Below, in pieces: positions 45,876 through 54,141 of a DNA stretch of 64,000 nt. Position 1 is the stretch's first letter. The number at the start of each line of letters is the position of its first letter. The position numbers and the translations under genes are program-made. Below the pieces are notes generated by a model. That model saw nothing but the letters and a program-made list of their open reading frames with translations, was not told the origin of the DNA and did not search any database. Source of the stretch: Actinomycetota bacterium (GTDB taxonomy: Bacteria; Actinomycetota; Actinomycetes; Mycobacteriales; Mycobacteriaceae); the NCBI GenBank assembly GCA_018268465.1, contig JAFDWN010000015.1, forward strand, positions 291,067 through 355,066, given 5' to 3'.

Positions 45876-46294
45876 ATTCGTTCTCCCATCTGGATCGTTC
45901 CGATAGCAGTCGTCGTCCGATGTCCGTCGACGTCGATCGTCCACAGCTCGACGCCTACCTGGCTGAGGTCGGTGTCCAGCGCCGACACGCGGCCGCGGCA
46001 GACAATAGGCGCCCCGACGAGGTCGACGCCGGTATAGCGGGCGCTGAAGCTCCGATACCACGCACCGTGCCCGGCCCAGTCTCGGGCCAGTTCCGCCAGG
46101 AATCCGGCCTTGAGGAATCCGTGGACGATGACGCCACCGAAGCCCCGAGCCCGGGCTTGGTCCACGTCGTAGTGAATGGCCGAGAAGTCGTGGGCCGCAC
46201 CGGCGTAACGAACCAGTTGAGCTGCTGTGGTGGTATGTACCCTGACCGGCAACTCCGCTCCGATGCCGGCCGCGACGATATGGTCGGGAATCAT
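45872..46294 (-). CDS. MaoC-like hot-dog dehydratase, single domain
   Basis: 140 residues. The hydratase-2 motif is present as YAGAAHDFSAIHYD with the dyad Asp and His, then the HGFLKAGFLAELARDW segment. It resembles MaoC/R-hydratases that add water to enoyl-CoA. Start ATG 46294 overlaps the stop of the next upstream gene. It is the third gene of the 16-gene operon; its partner may be one of the two other hot-dog proteins. Confidence 0.82.
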   Translation of the reverse strand: MIPDHIVAAGIGAELPVRVHTTTAAQLVRYAGAAHDFSAIHYDVDQARARGFGGVIVHGFLKAGFLAELARDWAGHGAWYRSFSARYTGVDLVGAPIVCRGRVSALDTDLSQVGVELWTIDVDGHRTTTAIGTIQMGERI

Positions 46295-47163
46295 CGCTGC
46301 CCCCGAACTCCGTCGATGCGGTAGCTCAACACATGGCCGCAGCGGCTTGTCGCGACCAATGCGCCGTCGGCGTCTCGCATCTCGTTCTCCCGAACGCGAA
46401 ACAACAGGGTGCCTCGTGAGCCCGCCTTCTCGTACACGTCGGTGTAGCGGGTGACGACGGTGATGACATCGCCCACCCGGATCGGTCGTTCGTACGTCAC
46501 CTCGTTGAACGCATTGCCGCCTCCGGTCATCGGGAACGGCAACCGGTGCAGGAAGGCGTCGAGATCCAGATCTCGGCGCTCCACCGGATCGAGGGCGGCG
46601 AAGTAGGTCGCCGGTGCTTCCAGATCCGCGCTTGCGCCGATCGCCGCGGCGAAGGCCTCGACGTCATTGGCCTGGACACGGTAGGTGAAGCGGCCGGCTT
46701 CTTCGCCCAGCCGCAGCGCGGCTCGCAGCCGCTCCATGGGCAACCGTTCACCGCTGTCCGGGGTGATCGTTGCGACGGCCTCTCCCTCGACGGTGACCCG
46801 TCCCCGGTCGTCACGCACCGACAGCGCGCAGTGCACTTCGGTGGCACCGTCGGAGGTGGGTGCGCTGCCCACGACATGTCCGGCGAACTGCAGCGCCGAC
46901 CCGACCGTGTCGGGATTCAGATAGCGGGTGCTCAATGTGTGGATCTGCGCGTGGGGGCCGAGCCACCGGGTGAGCAGGATGCGCAGGACGGCCGCTTTCC
47001 AGGGCCCGTGCACCAACGGGCTGTCGAAACCTCTGGCGGCGGCCGCGTCGCGGTCGAAATGGATCGGTGAGAAGTCTTCAACGGCAGCAGCCCAGCGCAG
47101 CAGGAGCTCCGTGGTCGGTGCGACCGAACAGGGCGCGAACGTCGGTTCCGGAGCGGTGCTCAC
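46291..47163 (-). CDS. Double hot-dog dehydratase (MaoC-like domain followed by FAS1-like domain)
   Basis: 290 residues. An N-terminal MaoC-like half has the dyad region AVEDFSPIHFD and HGPWKAAVL. A second half (from about 150) reads EEAGRFTYRVQANDVEAFAAAIG and looks like the FAS1-type dehydratase domain normally placed at the N-terminus. The domains are thus in reversed order relative to common two-domain mesaconyl- or itaconyl-CoA-type hydratases. GTG 47163 overlaps the preceding stop (GTGA). Expected to hydrate or dehydrate a branched or dicarboxylic CoA ester. Confidence 0.8.
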   Translation of the reverse strand: MSTAPEPTFAPCSVAPTTELLLRWAAAVEDFSPIHFDRDAAAARGFDSPLVHGPWKAAVLRILLTRWLGPHAQIHTLSTRYLNPDTVGSALQFAGHVVGSAPTSDGATEVHCALSVRDDRGRVTVEGEAVATITPDSGERLPMERLRAALRLGEEAGRFTYRVQANDVEAFAAAIGASADLEAPATYFAALDPVERRDLDLDAFLHRLPFPMTGGGNAFNEVTYERPIRVGDVITVVTRYTDVYEKAGSRGTLLFRVRENEMRDADGALVATSRCGHVLSYRIDGVRGQR

Positions 47164-47627
47164 AACAGCTCCCCGACATGGAGGCTGGTGCCCGCGGCGG
47201 TGCCGACAGCCACCCCCCTTGAGTCGGTGAATTCGGTGCGGTAGACGATCCGCACGAGACGCCGACCGTCGCGGGTCGTCCGTTCGACAATCTCGGCGAC
47301 CGCCGAGACCGCGAAGAGCTGGTCGTCCCCGACCGGGCGGAGGTCGGTCCACGTGCTGCCGCCGTCGATCATGCGGCCGAGCGTCAGCGGCCTGGGCAGT
47401 CCCGATTCCAGCGCGAACACCAGGGGGTCCGGACAGATGTCGGCAAGGCTGAGCGGCGCGTCCGTGTCGCCGAGGGCGGCGCGCAGCGCCGACCGCAATA
47501 GCTCGACGCGTTCGGCTGACACCGCGACACGGCGTGGCGGAGCCACTTGGCCGACATGTACCCCTGCCGCGCCGGCCAGGGCAGTCCAGGAGCCGGGGAC
47601 CCCGGCGGACGATTCCGAGGACGTCAT
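47160..47627 (-). CDS. FAS1-like MaoC N-terminal-type dehydratase
   Basis: 155 residues, first gene of the operon. The beta-rich domain has VSAERVELLRSALRAALGD, then SLADICPDPLVFALE and GRMIDGGSTWTDLRPVGDDQLFAVSAVAEI, matching the MaoC_dehydrat_N group; a catalytic His is not obvious, so it may be the noncatalytic partner of the single-domain MaoC. ATG 47627 has a strong AAGGAGGG site 7 bases upstream; the long frame to 47876 crosses the promoter region and is rejected. Confidence 0.8.
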   Translation of the reverse strand: MTSSESSAGVPGSWTALAGAAGVHVGQVAPPRRVAVSAERVELLRSALRAALGDTDAPLSLADICPDPLVFALESGLPRPLTLGRMIDGGSTWTDLRPVGDDQLFAVSAVAEIVERTTRDGRRLVRIVYRTEFTDSRGVAVGTAAGTSLHVGELL

Positions 47628-47644
47628 GGAGCCCTCCTTTGAAA

Positions 47645-47659
47645 AATCGATTCCAACTG
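47645..47659. promoter_or_regulatory. LacI-type operator A of the 16-gene operon
   Basis: Plus strand AATCGATTCCAACTG; minus CAGTTGGAATCGATT, a pseudo-palindrome around CG as in LacI/GalR operators. It is 18 bases before the first start codon and shares 13 of 15 bases with operator B at 47789-47803. Confidence 0.55.
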
Positions 47660-47788
47660 TGGTCTGCCGTTGAGCATCTACAAGTACCGGATCAGTAGCC
47701 AAAACTGTTTCTTCCCAAGAGAAAACGGAGGTGATTCGGCAAACTGCCGGGTGGCTTTTCTGCCGCGTAGGCGCCATCAAATCCCCGG

Positions 47789-47803
47789 AACCGATTTCAA
47801 CTG
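47789..47803. promoter_or_regulatory. LacI-type operator B of the 16-gene operon
   Basis: Plus strand AACCGATTTCAACTG, a direct repeat of operator A 144 bases away, in the gap before the LacI gene's stop. Two well-spaced operators allow DNA looping by a LacI tetramer. A related TTGGAATCGATAC lies at 52626-52638. Confidence 0.55.
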
Positions 47804-47872
47804 CCGACGCTATGAGACTACGGTCACAGTACGAATCCGTGCAAGCACGAAATCGCGACTCGAACGAGTACG

Positions 47873-48904
47873 TCACGATGCCCGCACCGCCGTGGCCAGC
47901 GTCCAGTCCGTCGACGGACGGATGATCAGGTGGGTCGGCAGCACGACCGTGTGCACCCCCACGGTGCCATGTTCCAGACGGTTCAGTAGCAGATTCGCGG
48001 CACGACTTGCCAGATCCCCGACATCTCTGGATATCACGGTGATGCCCGGCGTGTGCAGGGCCATGAGAGGCGCGTCGTCCGAGCCGGCGAGGGCGATATC
48101 CTCGCCGATACGCACACCGCGGCGGCGCAACTCCGCGATCACCCCCGCCACCGCCGAGGTGTTGCCGTTGCCGATGACGATCGCCGTCGGCGGATGGGGA
48201 TCCTCCATGAGCTGGGTGACGGCGTTCACCCCGAACTCCTCCGAACCCCGCCCGGCGATCTGGAATTCGGGACGCAGTGGCACCCCGCGCTTGCTGAGAA
48301 CCTCCCGCAGTCCCTCGACGCGTGATCGGCTGGGATGAGCAGACACCGGTCCGCTGATGATCGCGATCTCCCGATGGCCACGTTCGAGCAGGTGCTCCCC
48401 CAGTAGCCGGGCACCCATCCGATGATCGCTGATCACCGCACTGAACTCGTGGGAATCGATTTCGCGGTCCAGCAGTACCACCGGGATCGGAAGTGCCGAC
48501 AAGGTGGCGGTCAGCTCGGGGTTGCGATCGTCGGCGAAAGACGTCAGGAGGGCGTCGACGCGACGCTGATGCAGTAGCCGGACGTTCTCCACGTCATTGG
48601 CCGACTGCCCGTGGGAGTTCGCCAGGATGACGCCATAACCGGCCTTCCTGAGCTCACTTTCGACGATGTCGATCATCTGCGCGATGACCGGGCTCAGGAC
48701 GTCGTTGACGATGATGCCGACGGTTTGGGTGTATCCCCGCCGCAGGCCCGCCGCGACCAGATCGGGCTTGTACCCGACCTCGTGCACCGCGGCGAGCACC
48801 CGGTCACGCAGTTCGGGACTGACATTTGGATGCCCGCTGAGCACGCGCGTCACCGACGACGGCGCAACACCGGCGCGGGTGGCGACATCTCGAATCGTCG
48901 CCAT
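47873..48904 (-). CDS. LacI/GalR-family transcriptional regulator
   Basis: 343 residues. The LacI helix-turn-helix is IRDVATRAGVAPSSVTRVLSGHPNVSPELR followed by the hinge KPDLVAAGLRRG, then a type I periplasmic-binding-like effector domain with TQTVGIIVNDVLSP, LLDREIDSHEF and the C-terminal AGSDDAPLMALHTPGITVISRD. ATG 48904. It lies 33 bases after the transporter gene, so it is probably co-transcribed from 52.4 kb, and it precedes the operon carrying its likely operators. The effector is probably a sugar acid or dicarboxylate. Confidence 0.93.
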   Translation of the reverse strand: MATIRDVATRAGVAPSSVTRVLSGHPNVSPELRDRVLAAVHEVGYKPDLVAAGLRRGYTQTVGIIVNDVLSPVIAQMIDIVESELRKAGYGVILANSHGQSANDVENVRLLHQRRVDALLTSFADDRNPELTATLSALPIPVVLLDREIDSHEFSAVISDHRMGARLLGEHLLERGHREIAIISGPVSAHPSRSRVEGLREVLSKRGVPLRPEFQIAGRGSEEFGVNAVTQLMEDPHPPTAIVIGNGNTSAVAGVIAELRRRGVRIGEDIALAGSDDAPLMALHTPGITVISRDVGDLASRAANLLLNRLEHGTVGVHTVVLPTHLIIRPSTDWTLATAVRAS

Positions 48905-48937
48905 GTCAACAGCTCCTCATCGCCCGCGCCGCGAAGT

Positions 48938-50206
48938 TCACGACAGCTTCGCACAAATGGCGAGCGCCGGTAAAGCCAGCACGACGACGACAAGCAGATA
49001 AGGAAGGTTTCGCCGGGCAACCTGGAAACCGCTGATTCCGAAGCGGCCGGCGAGGAAGACGTTCAGACCACTGATCGGCCCCACCGCCGCCGCGGTACCC
49101 CAGGCGATGGTCCCCGCCAACGCGAACAGCGTGGGTTCGCTGATCACCGGGCCCAGCACCGAGGCGACCGTGGCGATGGAGATGAGCGGATGAACGCCGA
49201 CCAGGGCGACAAGAGTCATCCCCACCACCGACAACCACGCGAACCACACGGTGTAATACCCCGCGGGCACCGTGAAACCGGAGACGTCGACCAGGGCTCG
49301 CAGCCCCACGGCCAACACACCCGCCGCCGTGAACAGGACGGCCTCGCCGTGCATCGGCCGCAACCCCCGCACGACGTGTCCACCGGCTATACGCGGCAGA
49401 TGCCGGGTCTTCGTGACCGCGAGCACCACCAGCGGCACCACCAGCGACACGATCAGTACGACGACGGCCAGCTTCACGGCGGGCAGCGTCAGGTGTAGGC
49501 CGATCACCAGCACCGCCAGCGTGATCGGCAGTACCAGCACCCGGGTGGTGAGCGGATAGCCGTGGTAGTCCGCGAGACGGTCGCCGAAGGCGGGCAACGT
49601 CATGGTGATGCTGATGGCGAAGGCGCTCACTGCCAGCAATCCGCCACAGATCAGCAGCACACCGGTATCCGCTCCGATCGCATACGTCAGTGCGGCCGCG
49701 CTTGCACCCCAGAACGGCGACCAGAACGCGCCCGGCGAGTACCCCCGCGACAGCAGCAGCGCATCGGCCATTCGCAATTCGCCCTTGTGCCGCAGACGAT
49801 CTCCGACCAACGTCACCGCACCCACGTTGATCACGGCGCCGAGCAGCTGCACGATGCCCGCGGTGCGCCACACCGCAGGCGCGCCCGTCAGCCGCGGCGG
49901 TCGCCCGGGATGGTCGCCCGCGATGAGGCGAACGAACGACACCGCGGTCAACATGCCGAGCAGGGTCTGATTGAGCGCCAGCAACTGGGCCGCGGACGGC
50001 CTGGCCCCGATCACGATCGCGGCGGTCAGCGCCGCCGACCCGGCGAAGATCAAGGTCAGCGCGAGGAGTCGCTGCGTGCGACCGACGCCGAACAGGCCCA
50101 CCAGCGTGGCGACCACCGTCGCGGCCCCGGCGGCGAGGTCGAGCCGCGGCACGACGATGGCAGCCGGAACCAGAATCATGTTGACGGCCAACGCGATTCC
50201 GAACAT
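48938..50206 (-). CDS. Polytopic membrane protein, probable transporter of unassigned family
   Basis: 422 residues and roughly 12 hydrophobic segments, starting MFGIALAVNMILVPAAIVV. Late segments include PLISIATVASVLGPVIS and GTAAAVGPISGLNVFLAG, with a helix-breaking SGLN turn that is suggestive of a transporter core. ATG 50206 is the only in-frame start after the preceding gene's stop at 50295, and lies at the beginning of the first membrane segment. I do not recognise the family. Position between the D-tartrate dehydratase and LacI suggests uptake of an organic acid. Confidence 0.75.
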   Translation of the reverse strand: MFGIALAVNMILVPAAIVVPRLDLAAGAATVVATLVGLFGVGRTQRLLALTLIFAGSAALTAAIVIGARPSAAQLLALNQTLLGMLTAVSFVRLIAGDHPGRPPRLTGAPAVWRTAGIVQLLGAVINVGAVTLVGDRLRHKGELRMADALLLSRGYSPGAFWSPFWGASAAALTYAIGADTGVLLICGGLLAVSAFAISITMTLPAFGDRLADYHGYPLTTRVLVLPITLAVLVIGLHLTLPAVKLAVVVLIVSLVVPLVVLAVTKTRHLPRIAGGHVVRGLRPMHGEAVLFTAAGVLAVGLRALVDVSGFTVPAGYYTVWFAWLSVVGMTLVALVGVHPLISIATVASVLGPVISEPTLFALAGTIAWGTAAAVGPISGLNVFLAGRFGISGFQVARRNLPYLLVVVVLALPALAICAKLS

Positions 50207-50294
50207 CGCGTCGGTCCAGCGCCGTCCGCCGGGGCCTATCGTCCATCGCCGTGGCCGTTTCTGTGCGTCCGTTGATCCGCTTCCCCTTGACGTT

Positions 50295-51467
50295 TCACTG
50301 CTCCAACTGCACCAGGACCGGGCGGAGCGACGATTTGCGCTCCAACCCGATGCCGGGACCTTGGCTGGGCGCGACGTAGCCGTCGCGGACCTCGTCGCCG
50401 TCGGCGAAACCGCCGAACGGCTCGAAGATCCCCGGATACGATTCCGCGCCGCCCAGCCCGCAGCCCGCGGCGATCGCAAGGTTGAACTGGTGGCCGCCAT
50501 GCGGTACGCACGAACTTGCCGACCAGCCACTCTTGTCGAGGTTCGACAGCGTCCGCTGGTATTCGGTGAAACCGTAACTCAGCGCCGAATCCATCTGCAG
50601 CACATCCCGATCGGGGCGCAGTCCACCGTAGCGGACGAGATTGGCGGCATCCTGCGACGACAGCAGGTTCTCGCCCGTCGCGAGCACACCCGGATAGCGG
50701 TCCGCGACTGCCGACAACCCGTGGTAGTCCAGCGGATCAACGGGCTCCTCATACCAGTGCAACGGCAGCGCCGAGAGCGCCTCGGCGTACTGGACCGCGC
50801 GGTCGGCGGTGAACCGGCCGTTGGCGTCGACGGCCAGGGAACAGCCCGCGGGCAGGATGTCGAGCACCGCCTCGATCCTGGCGAGGTCTTCGGCCAGCGG
50901 GGCCCCGCCGATCTTCATCTTCACGGTGCGGTAACCCGCGTCCAGATAGCCCGTCATCTCCTCGCGGAGCGCCACCGTGCCGCGGCCCGGGTAGTAGTAA
51001 CCGCCCGCCGCGTAGACCCACACCTTGTCGAGCGGTGTGCCGCGACCGGCTGGTGACCGCTGGGCGATGAGCTGGGCGACGCTCACCCCGCCGAGTTTGG
51101 CGGCCAGATCCCACGCGGCCATGTCGAGGATTCCGACGGCCACGGCGCGGTCGCCGTGGCCGCCCGGCTTTTCGTCGCGCATCGCCGCGGCCCAGATCCG
51201 TTCGGGATCGAGGTGGCCGGTCGCCGGATCGATCAGCGCGTCGGGTGCCGCGGCGAGCACCCTGGGAATGATGCGGTGCGACAGGATCCCCGGCTGCGCG
51301 TACCGCCCATTGGAATTGAAACCGTAGCCCACCAACGGTTTTCCGTCTCGGACTTGGTCGGTGACGATTGCCAGCACACTGACGTCCATCTTGGCGAAGC
51401 TGATGAAGGCATTGGCCATCTCGCTGGCGATGGGCACCGTGATGTGCCGGATGTCAAGGATCCGCAT
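50295..51467 (-). CDS. tarD: D(-)-tartrate dehydratase (enolase superfamily, TarD-like)
   Basis: 390 residues, mandelate racemase-type enolase superfamily. It follows the Bradyrhizobium D-tartrate dehydratase closely: VGYGFNSNGRY, RDEKPGGHGDRAVAVG, the base motif VKMKIGGAP (Lys185), metal ligands Asp214 in VDANGRF, Glu240 in WYEEP and Glu266 in TGENLLS, and acid His323 in VPHGGHQ. The enzyme dehydrates D-tartrate to oxaloacetate using Mg. ATG 51467. It sits between the DHDPS-family gene and the transporter. Related sugar-acid dehydratases share parts of these motifs, so the exact substrate is not certain. Confidence 0.85.
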   Translation of the reverse strand: MRILDIRHITVPIASEMANAFISFAKMDVSVLAIVTDQVRDGKPLVGYGFNSNGRYAQPGILSHRIIPRVLAAAPDALIDPATGHLDPERIWAAAMRDEKPGGHGDRAVAVGILDMAAWDLAAKLGGVSVAQLIAQRSPAGRGTPLDKVWVYAAGGYYYPGRGTVALREEMTGYLDAGYRTVKMKIGGAPLAEDLARIEAVLDILPAGCSLAVDANGRFTADRAVQYAEALSALPLHWYEEPVDPLDYHGLSAVADRYPGVLATGENLLSSQDAANLVRYGGLRPDRDVLQMDSALSYGFTEYQRTLSNLDKSGWSASSCVPHGGHQFNLAIAAGCGLGGAESYPGIFEPFGGFADGDEVRDGYVAPSQGPGIGLERKSSLRPVLVQLEQ

Positions 51468-51469
51468 GA

Positions 51470-52402
51470 TCAGGCGCGCACGCCGAGCTCGACGCCCGCG
51501 GTCGCCATGGCGCGACGGATGTTCTCACGCGCGCCCTCCTCGAGCGGCTGCAGCGGCGAGCGCACGTATGCCGACCGCAGAATGCCGCGTTCGACCAGGC
51601 CGAGCTTCATCGCCGGCGTCGACTCGATGTGCGAGCTGCGGTGATACACGGCCTTGGTGATCGGCAGCATCCTGTCGTGGACCTCCTTGGCGGCGTCGTA
51701 GTCGTGGGCCTTGGCCTTCTGCAGCTCTTCGACGAGCAGCTCCGGGATGAGTGCTCCGTAGCCGACGAGCGCACCGTCGGACTCCCACATGGTGTGCAGC
51801 AGGAACTCGTCCTGACAGGTCAGGATCTGGATGTCGGGGAATTGCTCCCGGATGACCGGCACCTCGGTGTCCCACCGGATCATGTCGCGAGCGCCGTCCT
51901 TGATCGCGCACACCCCGTCGAGCGCACACAACTCCAGCAGCAATGGGAGGGTGAACGTGGCCTTGGTCGTGTTGGGGAATTGGAACGCGATCATCGGCAG
52001 GTGCGAGGCTGCCCAGACGGCCTTGTAGCGATCCTGCACCGAACCGGGCTGGAACCCGAACCGTACCGACGACGGCGGAGGGAACATCAGCGCCGAGTCG
52101 GCACCTGCAGCAGCGGCGCGCTCCGCCTCATAGGCAGCAAGGCGCGTGCCGTCCCCGATAACGCCCGCGACGACATGCAGATCCGGAAACTCCGACTTCA
52201 CCGTCCGGACGATCTCCGCCCTTTCGTCGCTGGTCATGGCGCTGCCTTCACCGGCATGCGAGTTCAGGACGATCGCCACCACGCCTGGAATCGTTTTCAT
52301 CCAGGAGACGTAGGAGATCAAGCTAGCGAAGTCGACGTCTCCCCGGTCATCGAAGGGAGTCACGATGGCGGGAATCAAGCCGCGAAAGTTGGGGGTGGGC
52401 AT
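51470..52402 (-). CDS. DHDPS/N-acetylneuraminate lyase family protein
   Basis: 310 residues, TIM-barrel class I aldolase/dehydratase family. The Schiff-base Lys168 is in VCAIKDGARD and a Ser-rich substrate loop in LNSHAGEGSAMTSDER. The usual YNxP tyrosine motif is changed to FQFP (about 140-143), so the canonical general acid Tyr is missing and the reaction may differ from dihydrodipicolinate synthesis. Start ATG 52402 has AGAGAGG upstream; the longer frame to 52450 is not needed. It is first in the LacI-transporter-dehydratase operon and may act on a 2-keto acid from the tartrate pathway. Confidence 0.85.
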   Translation of the reverse strand: MPTPNFRGLIPAIVTPFDDRGDVDFASLISYVSWMKTIPGVVAIVLNSHAGEGSAMTSDERAEIVRTVKSEFPDLHVVAGVIGDGTRLAAYEAERAAAAGADSALMFPPPSSVRFGFQPGSVQDRYKAVWAASHLPMIAFQFPNTTKATFTLPLLLELCALDGVCAIKDGARDMIRWDTEVPVIREQFPDIQILTCQDEFLLHTMWESDGALVGYGALIPELLVEELQKAKAHDYDAAKEVHDRMLPITKAVYHRSSHIESTPAMKLGLVERGILRSAYVRSPLQPLEEGARENIRRAMATAGVELGVRA

Positions 52403-52446
52403 CTTGGCCTCTCTGACGAGAATCGGATGGCATCGAGTGACGAAGC

Positions 52447-52461
52447 CCATTGAATCAATGG
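52447..52461. promoter_or_regulatory. Palindrome before the DHDPS-family gene
   Basis: CCATTGA-A-TCAATGG, a perfect 7-bp inverted repeat with a single central base, 45 bases upstream of ATG 52402. Its spacing and symmetry are unlike the LacI-type sites, so a different regulator may bind. A possible minus-strand -10, TAGCTT, lies at 52482-52477. Confidence 0.45.
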
Positions 52462-52625
52462 ATGTCGCTGAATTGCAAGCTATTCACCGGAGAAGTCGGA
52501 GTGGGACGCGTGCGGTTGCGCCCTTGGCGGGACGGGCGGCGCCGGCGTGGACCACGGCGCACCGACGCCCCGGCGAGGATCGCGGAACTACCGTCTAGAC
52601 GAAACCAGGACAGGCGTCGTAGTGT

Positions 52626-52641
52626 TTGGAATCGATACGAT
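52626..52641 (+). promoter_or_regulatory. FAD-oxidoreductase promoter overlapped by a LacI-like site
   Basis: TTGGAATCGATAC at 52626-52638 shares TTGGAATCGAT with operator A on its other strand. TACGAT at 52636-52641 fits a TANNNT -10 about 20 bases before the start codon. A repressor on this site would block transcription of the FAD gene. Confidence 0.5.
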
Positions 52642-52662
52642 AGCCGATCAGAGGAGAGTCCA

Positions 52663-54141
52663 GTGGTAAACGCCGATGCATACGACGTCGTGGTCGTGGG
52701 GGGCGGGGGTGCCGGTCTGGCCGCCGCTGTCACCGCGGCGGAGCACGGCGCGAGCGTGGCGTTGGTGGAACGCCGCGACGAGCTCGGGGGCACTACCGCC
52801 TATTCGGTCGGCTCCCTGACCGCGGCCGGCACCCCACTGCAACGCCGACGCGGTATCCACGACGACCCGCTGGAACTCGTCGAGGACATGTGGGCGTTCG
52901 ACCAGACGCTGCTCGAGGGCGACAACCCGGCGCTGCGCAAGCTCTACGCGGTCGAGTCGGGTCGCACCTACGACTGGCTGGTCGCCCACGGGGTGGTGTT
53001 CTCCGGCCCCTACCCCGAGCCTCCGCACCGGGTACCACGTATGCACAACGTCATCCCCAATTCGCGGTCCTATATCGCCAGACTTGCCGAGGCGGCCCAC
53101 CGGTCGGGAGTGGACATCATGGTGCGCACCCAGGCCGTCAGGCTGCTCACCGACGAGAACGGCGGCGTCACCGGCCTGGAGATCGACGGGGACCGGGGCC
53201 GCCGCCAGCTCACCGCTCTGCGTTCAGTCATCTTGGCCAGCGGCGACTTCAGCGGAAACGCCACGATGCGCAAGGAGCATCTGCCGGAGAGCGCCCACGG
53301 TGCGATCCCGATCAACGAGGGAGCACTGGGACTCGGGCACCAACTGGCCGCTGACGTGGGTGCGGCACTGGTGCGCATGGATCAGCTGTTCGGCCCCCAG
53401 CTGCGCTTCCCGCCCCCGCCCAAAGCCGGTCTCATCGAACGACTCCCGTTGTGGCGATGGCTGTGCCGGCTCGAAGGGATGGTGGTGCAGACCCTTCCGG
53501 CGGCCGCGCTGCGCCCCGTCGTGAAATCTCTTCTGGTGTCCCATATGTCGCCGAGCAATTCGCTGTTTGAGTCCGGAGCGGTGCTCGTCGACTCGGCGGG
53601 TATCCGGTTCGGGTCGGAGCAGGCACCCGCCGAGGAACTGTCGCGGCGGCCGGACCGGCGCGGCTACATCGTGCTCGACGAGACCGTCGCCAATCGGTTC
53701 GAGCGTGAACCCAACTACATCTCGACCGCACCGGGTATCGCATTCGCCTACTTCTCGGACTACGCCCGCGGTCGACCGGACCTGATCACCCGCGCACCCG
53801 ACGCCGTTACCCTGGCCGGCGCCATCGGCGTGGAGGCGACGAACCTCAAGAAGGCGGTCGCATCGTCGAAGCTGCGCGGACCACTGGTGGCGATGGGCCC
53901 GGTGTACAGCATGCTGACCGTCACCGAGGGCGCGATCGCGGTGGACACCCAGCTGCGGGTACTGCGGCCCGACGGCACGCCGATCGCCGGTCTGCGCGCC
54001 GTCGGCGGCGCCGGGCAGGGCGGGATGCTCCTCAAGGGCCACGGTCACCACATCGGATGGGCCATGACCTCGGGCCGGCTGGCCGGCCAGGCGGCGTCGC
54101 GCAACCTATCCCGTCCCGACGCGGTGATCGAGGGCGTGTGA
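52663..54141 (+). CDS. FAD-dependent oxidoreductase (fumarate reductase/ketosteroid dehydrogenase-like)
   Basis: 492 residues. N-terminal FAD motif VVVGGGGAGLAAAVTAAEHGA, substrate-domain segment GGTTAYSVGSLTAAGTPLQ, and the C-terminal AVGGAGQGGMLLKGHGHHIGWAMTSGRLAG, which holds the flavin-binding end. This is the FAD_binding_2 group that includes fumarate reductases and 3-ketosteroid dehydrogenases. GTG 52663 has GAGGAGAG 4 bases upstream, so the long upstream frame is not used. It diverges from the DHDPS gene and is coupled to the RraA gene. Role likely oxidation or reduction of a dicarboxylate or enone intermediate. Confidence 0.88.
   Translation: MVNADAYDVVVVGGGGAGLAAAVTAAEHGASVALVERRDELGGTTAYSVGSLTAAGTPLQRRRGIHDDPLELVEDMWAFDQTLLEGDNPALRKLYAVESGRTYDWLVAHGVVFSGPYPEPPHRVPRMHNVIPNSRSYIARLAEAAHRSGVDIMVRTQAVRLLTDENGGVTGLEIDGDRGRRQLTALRSVILASGDFSGNATMRKEHLPESAHGAIPINEGALGLGHQLAADVGAALVRMDQLFGPQLRFPPPPKAGLIERLPLWRWLCRLEGMVVQTLPAAALRPVVKSLLVSHMSPSNSLFESGAVLVDSAGIRFGSEQAPAEELSRRPDRRGYIVLDETVANRFEREPNYISTAPGIAFAYFSDYARGRPDLITRAPDAVTLAGAIGVEATNLKKAVASSKLRGPLVAMGPVYSMLTVTEGAIAVDTQLRVLRPDGTPIAGLRAVGGAGQGGMLLKGHGHHIGWAMTSGRLAGQAASRNLSRPDAVIEGV

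Larger units (their letters stand above)
47628..47872. promoter_or_regulatory. Control region of the 16-gene operon
   Basis: 245 bases, lower in GC than its surroundings, without a convincing gene. It holds operators A and B, a 5-bp inverted repeat CGGCA-AAC-TGCCG (47737-47749), and a plus-strand frame from 47731 that has no proper ribosome-binding spacing and is dismissed. No clear TANNNT -10 could be picked on the minus strand. Confidence 0.5.

Noticed and set aside
47731-47925. Plus-strand frame of 64 residues in the control region
   Set aside because: The GGAGG stands directly against the GTG without spacing and the frame overlaps the LacI gene on the opposite strand; nothing in its protein looks conserved.
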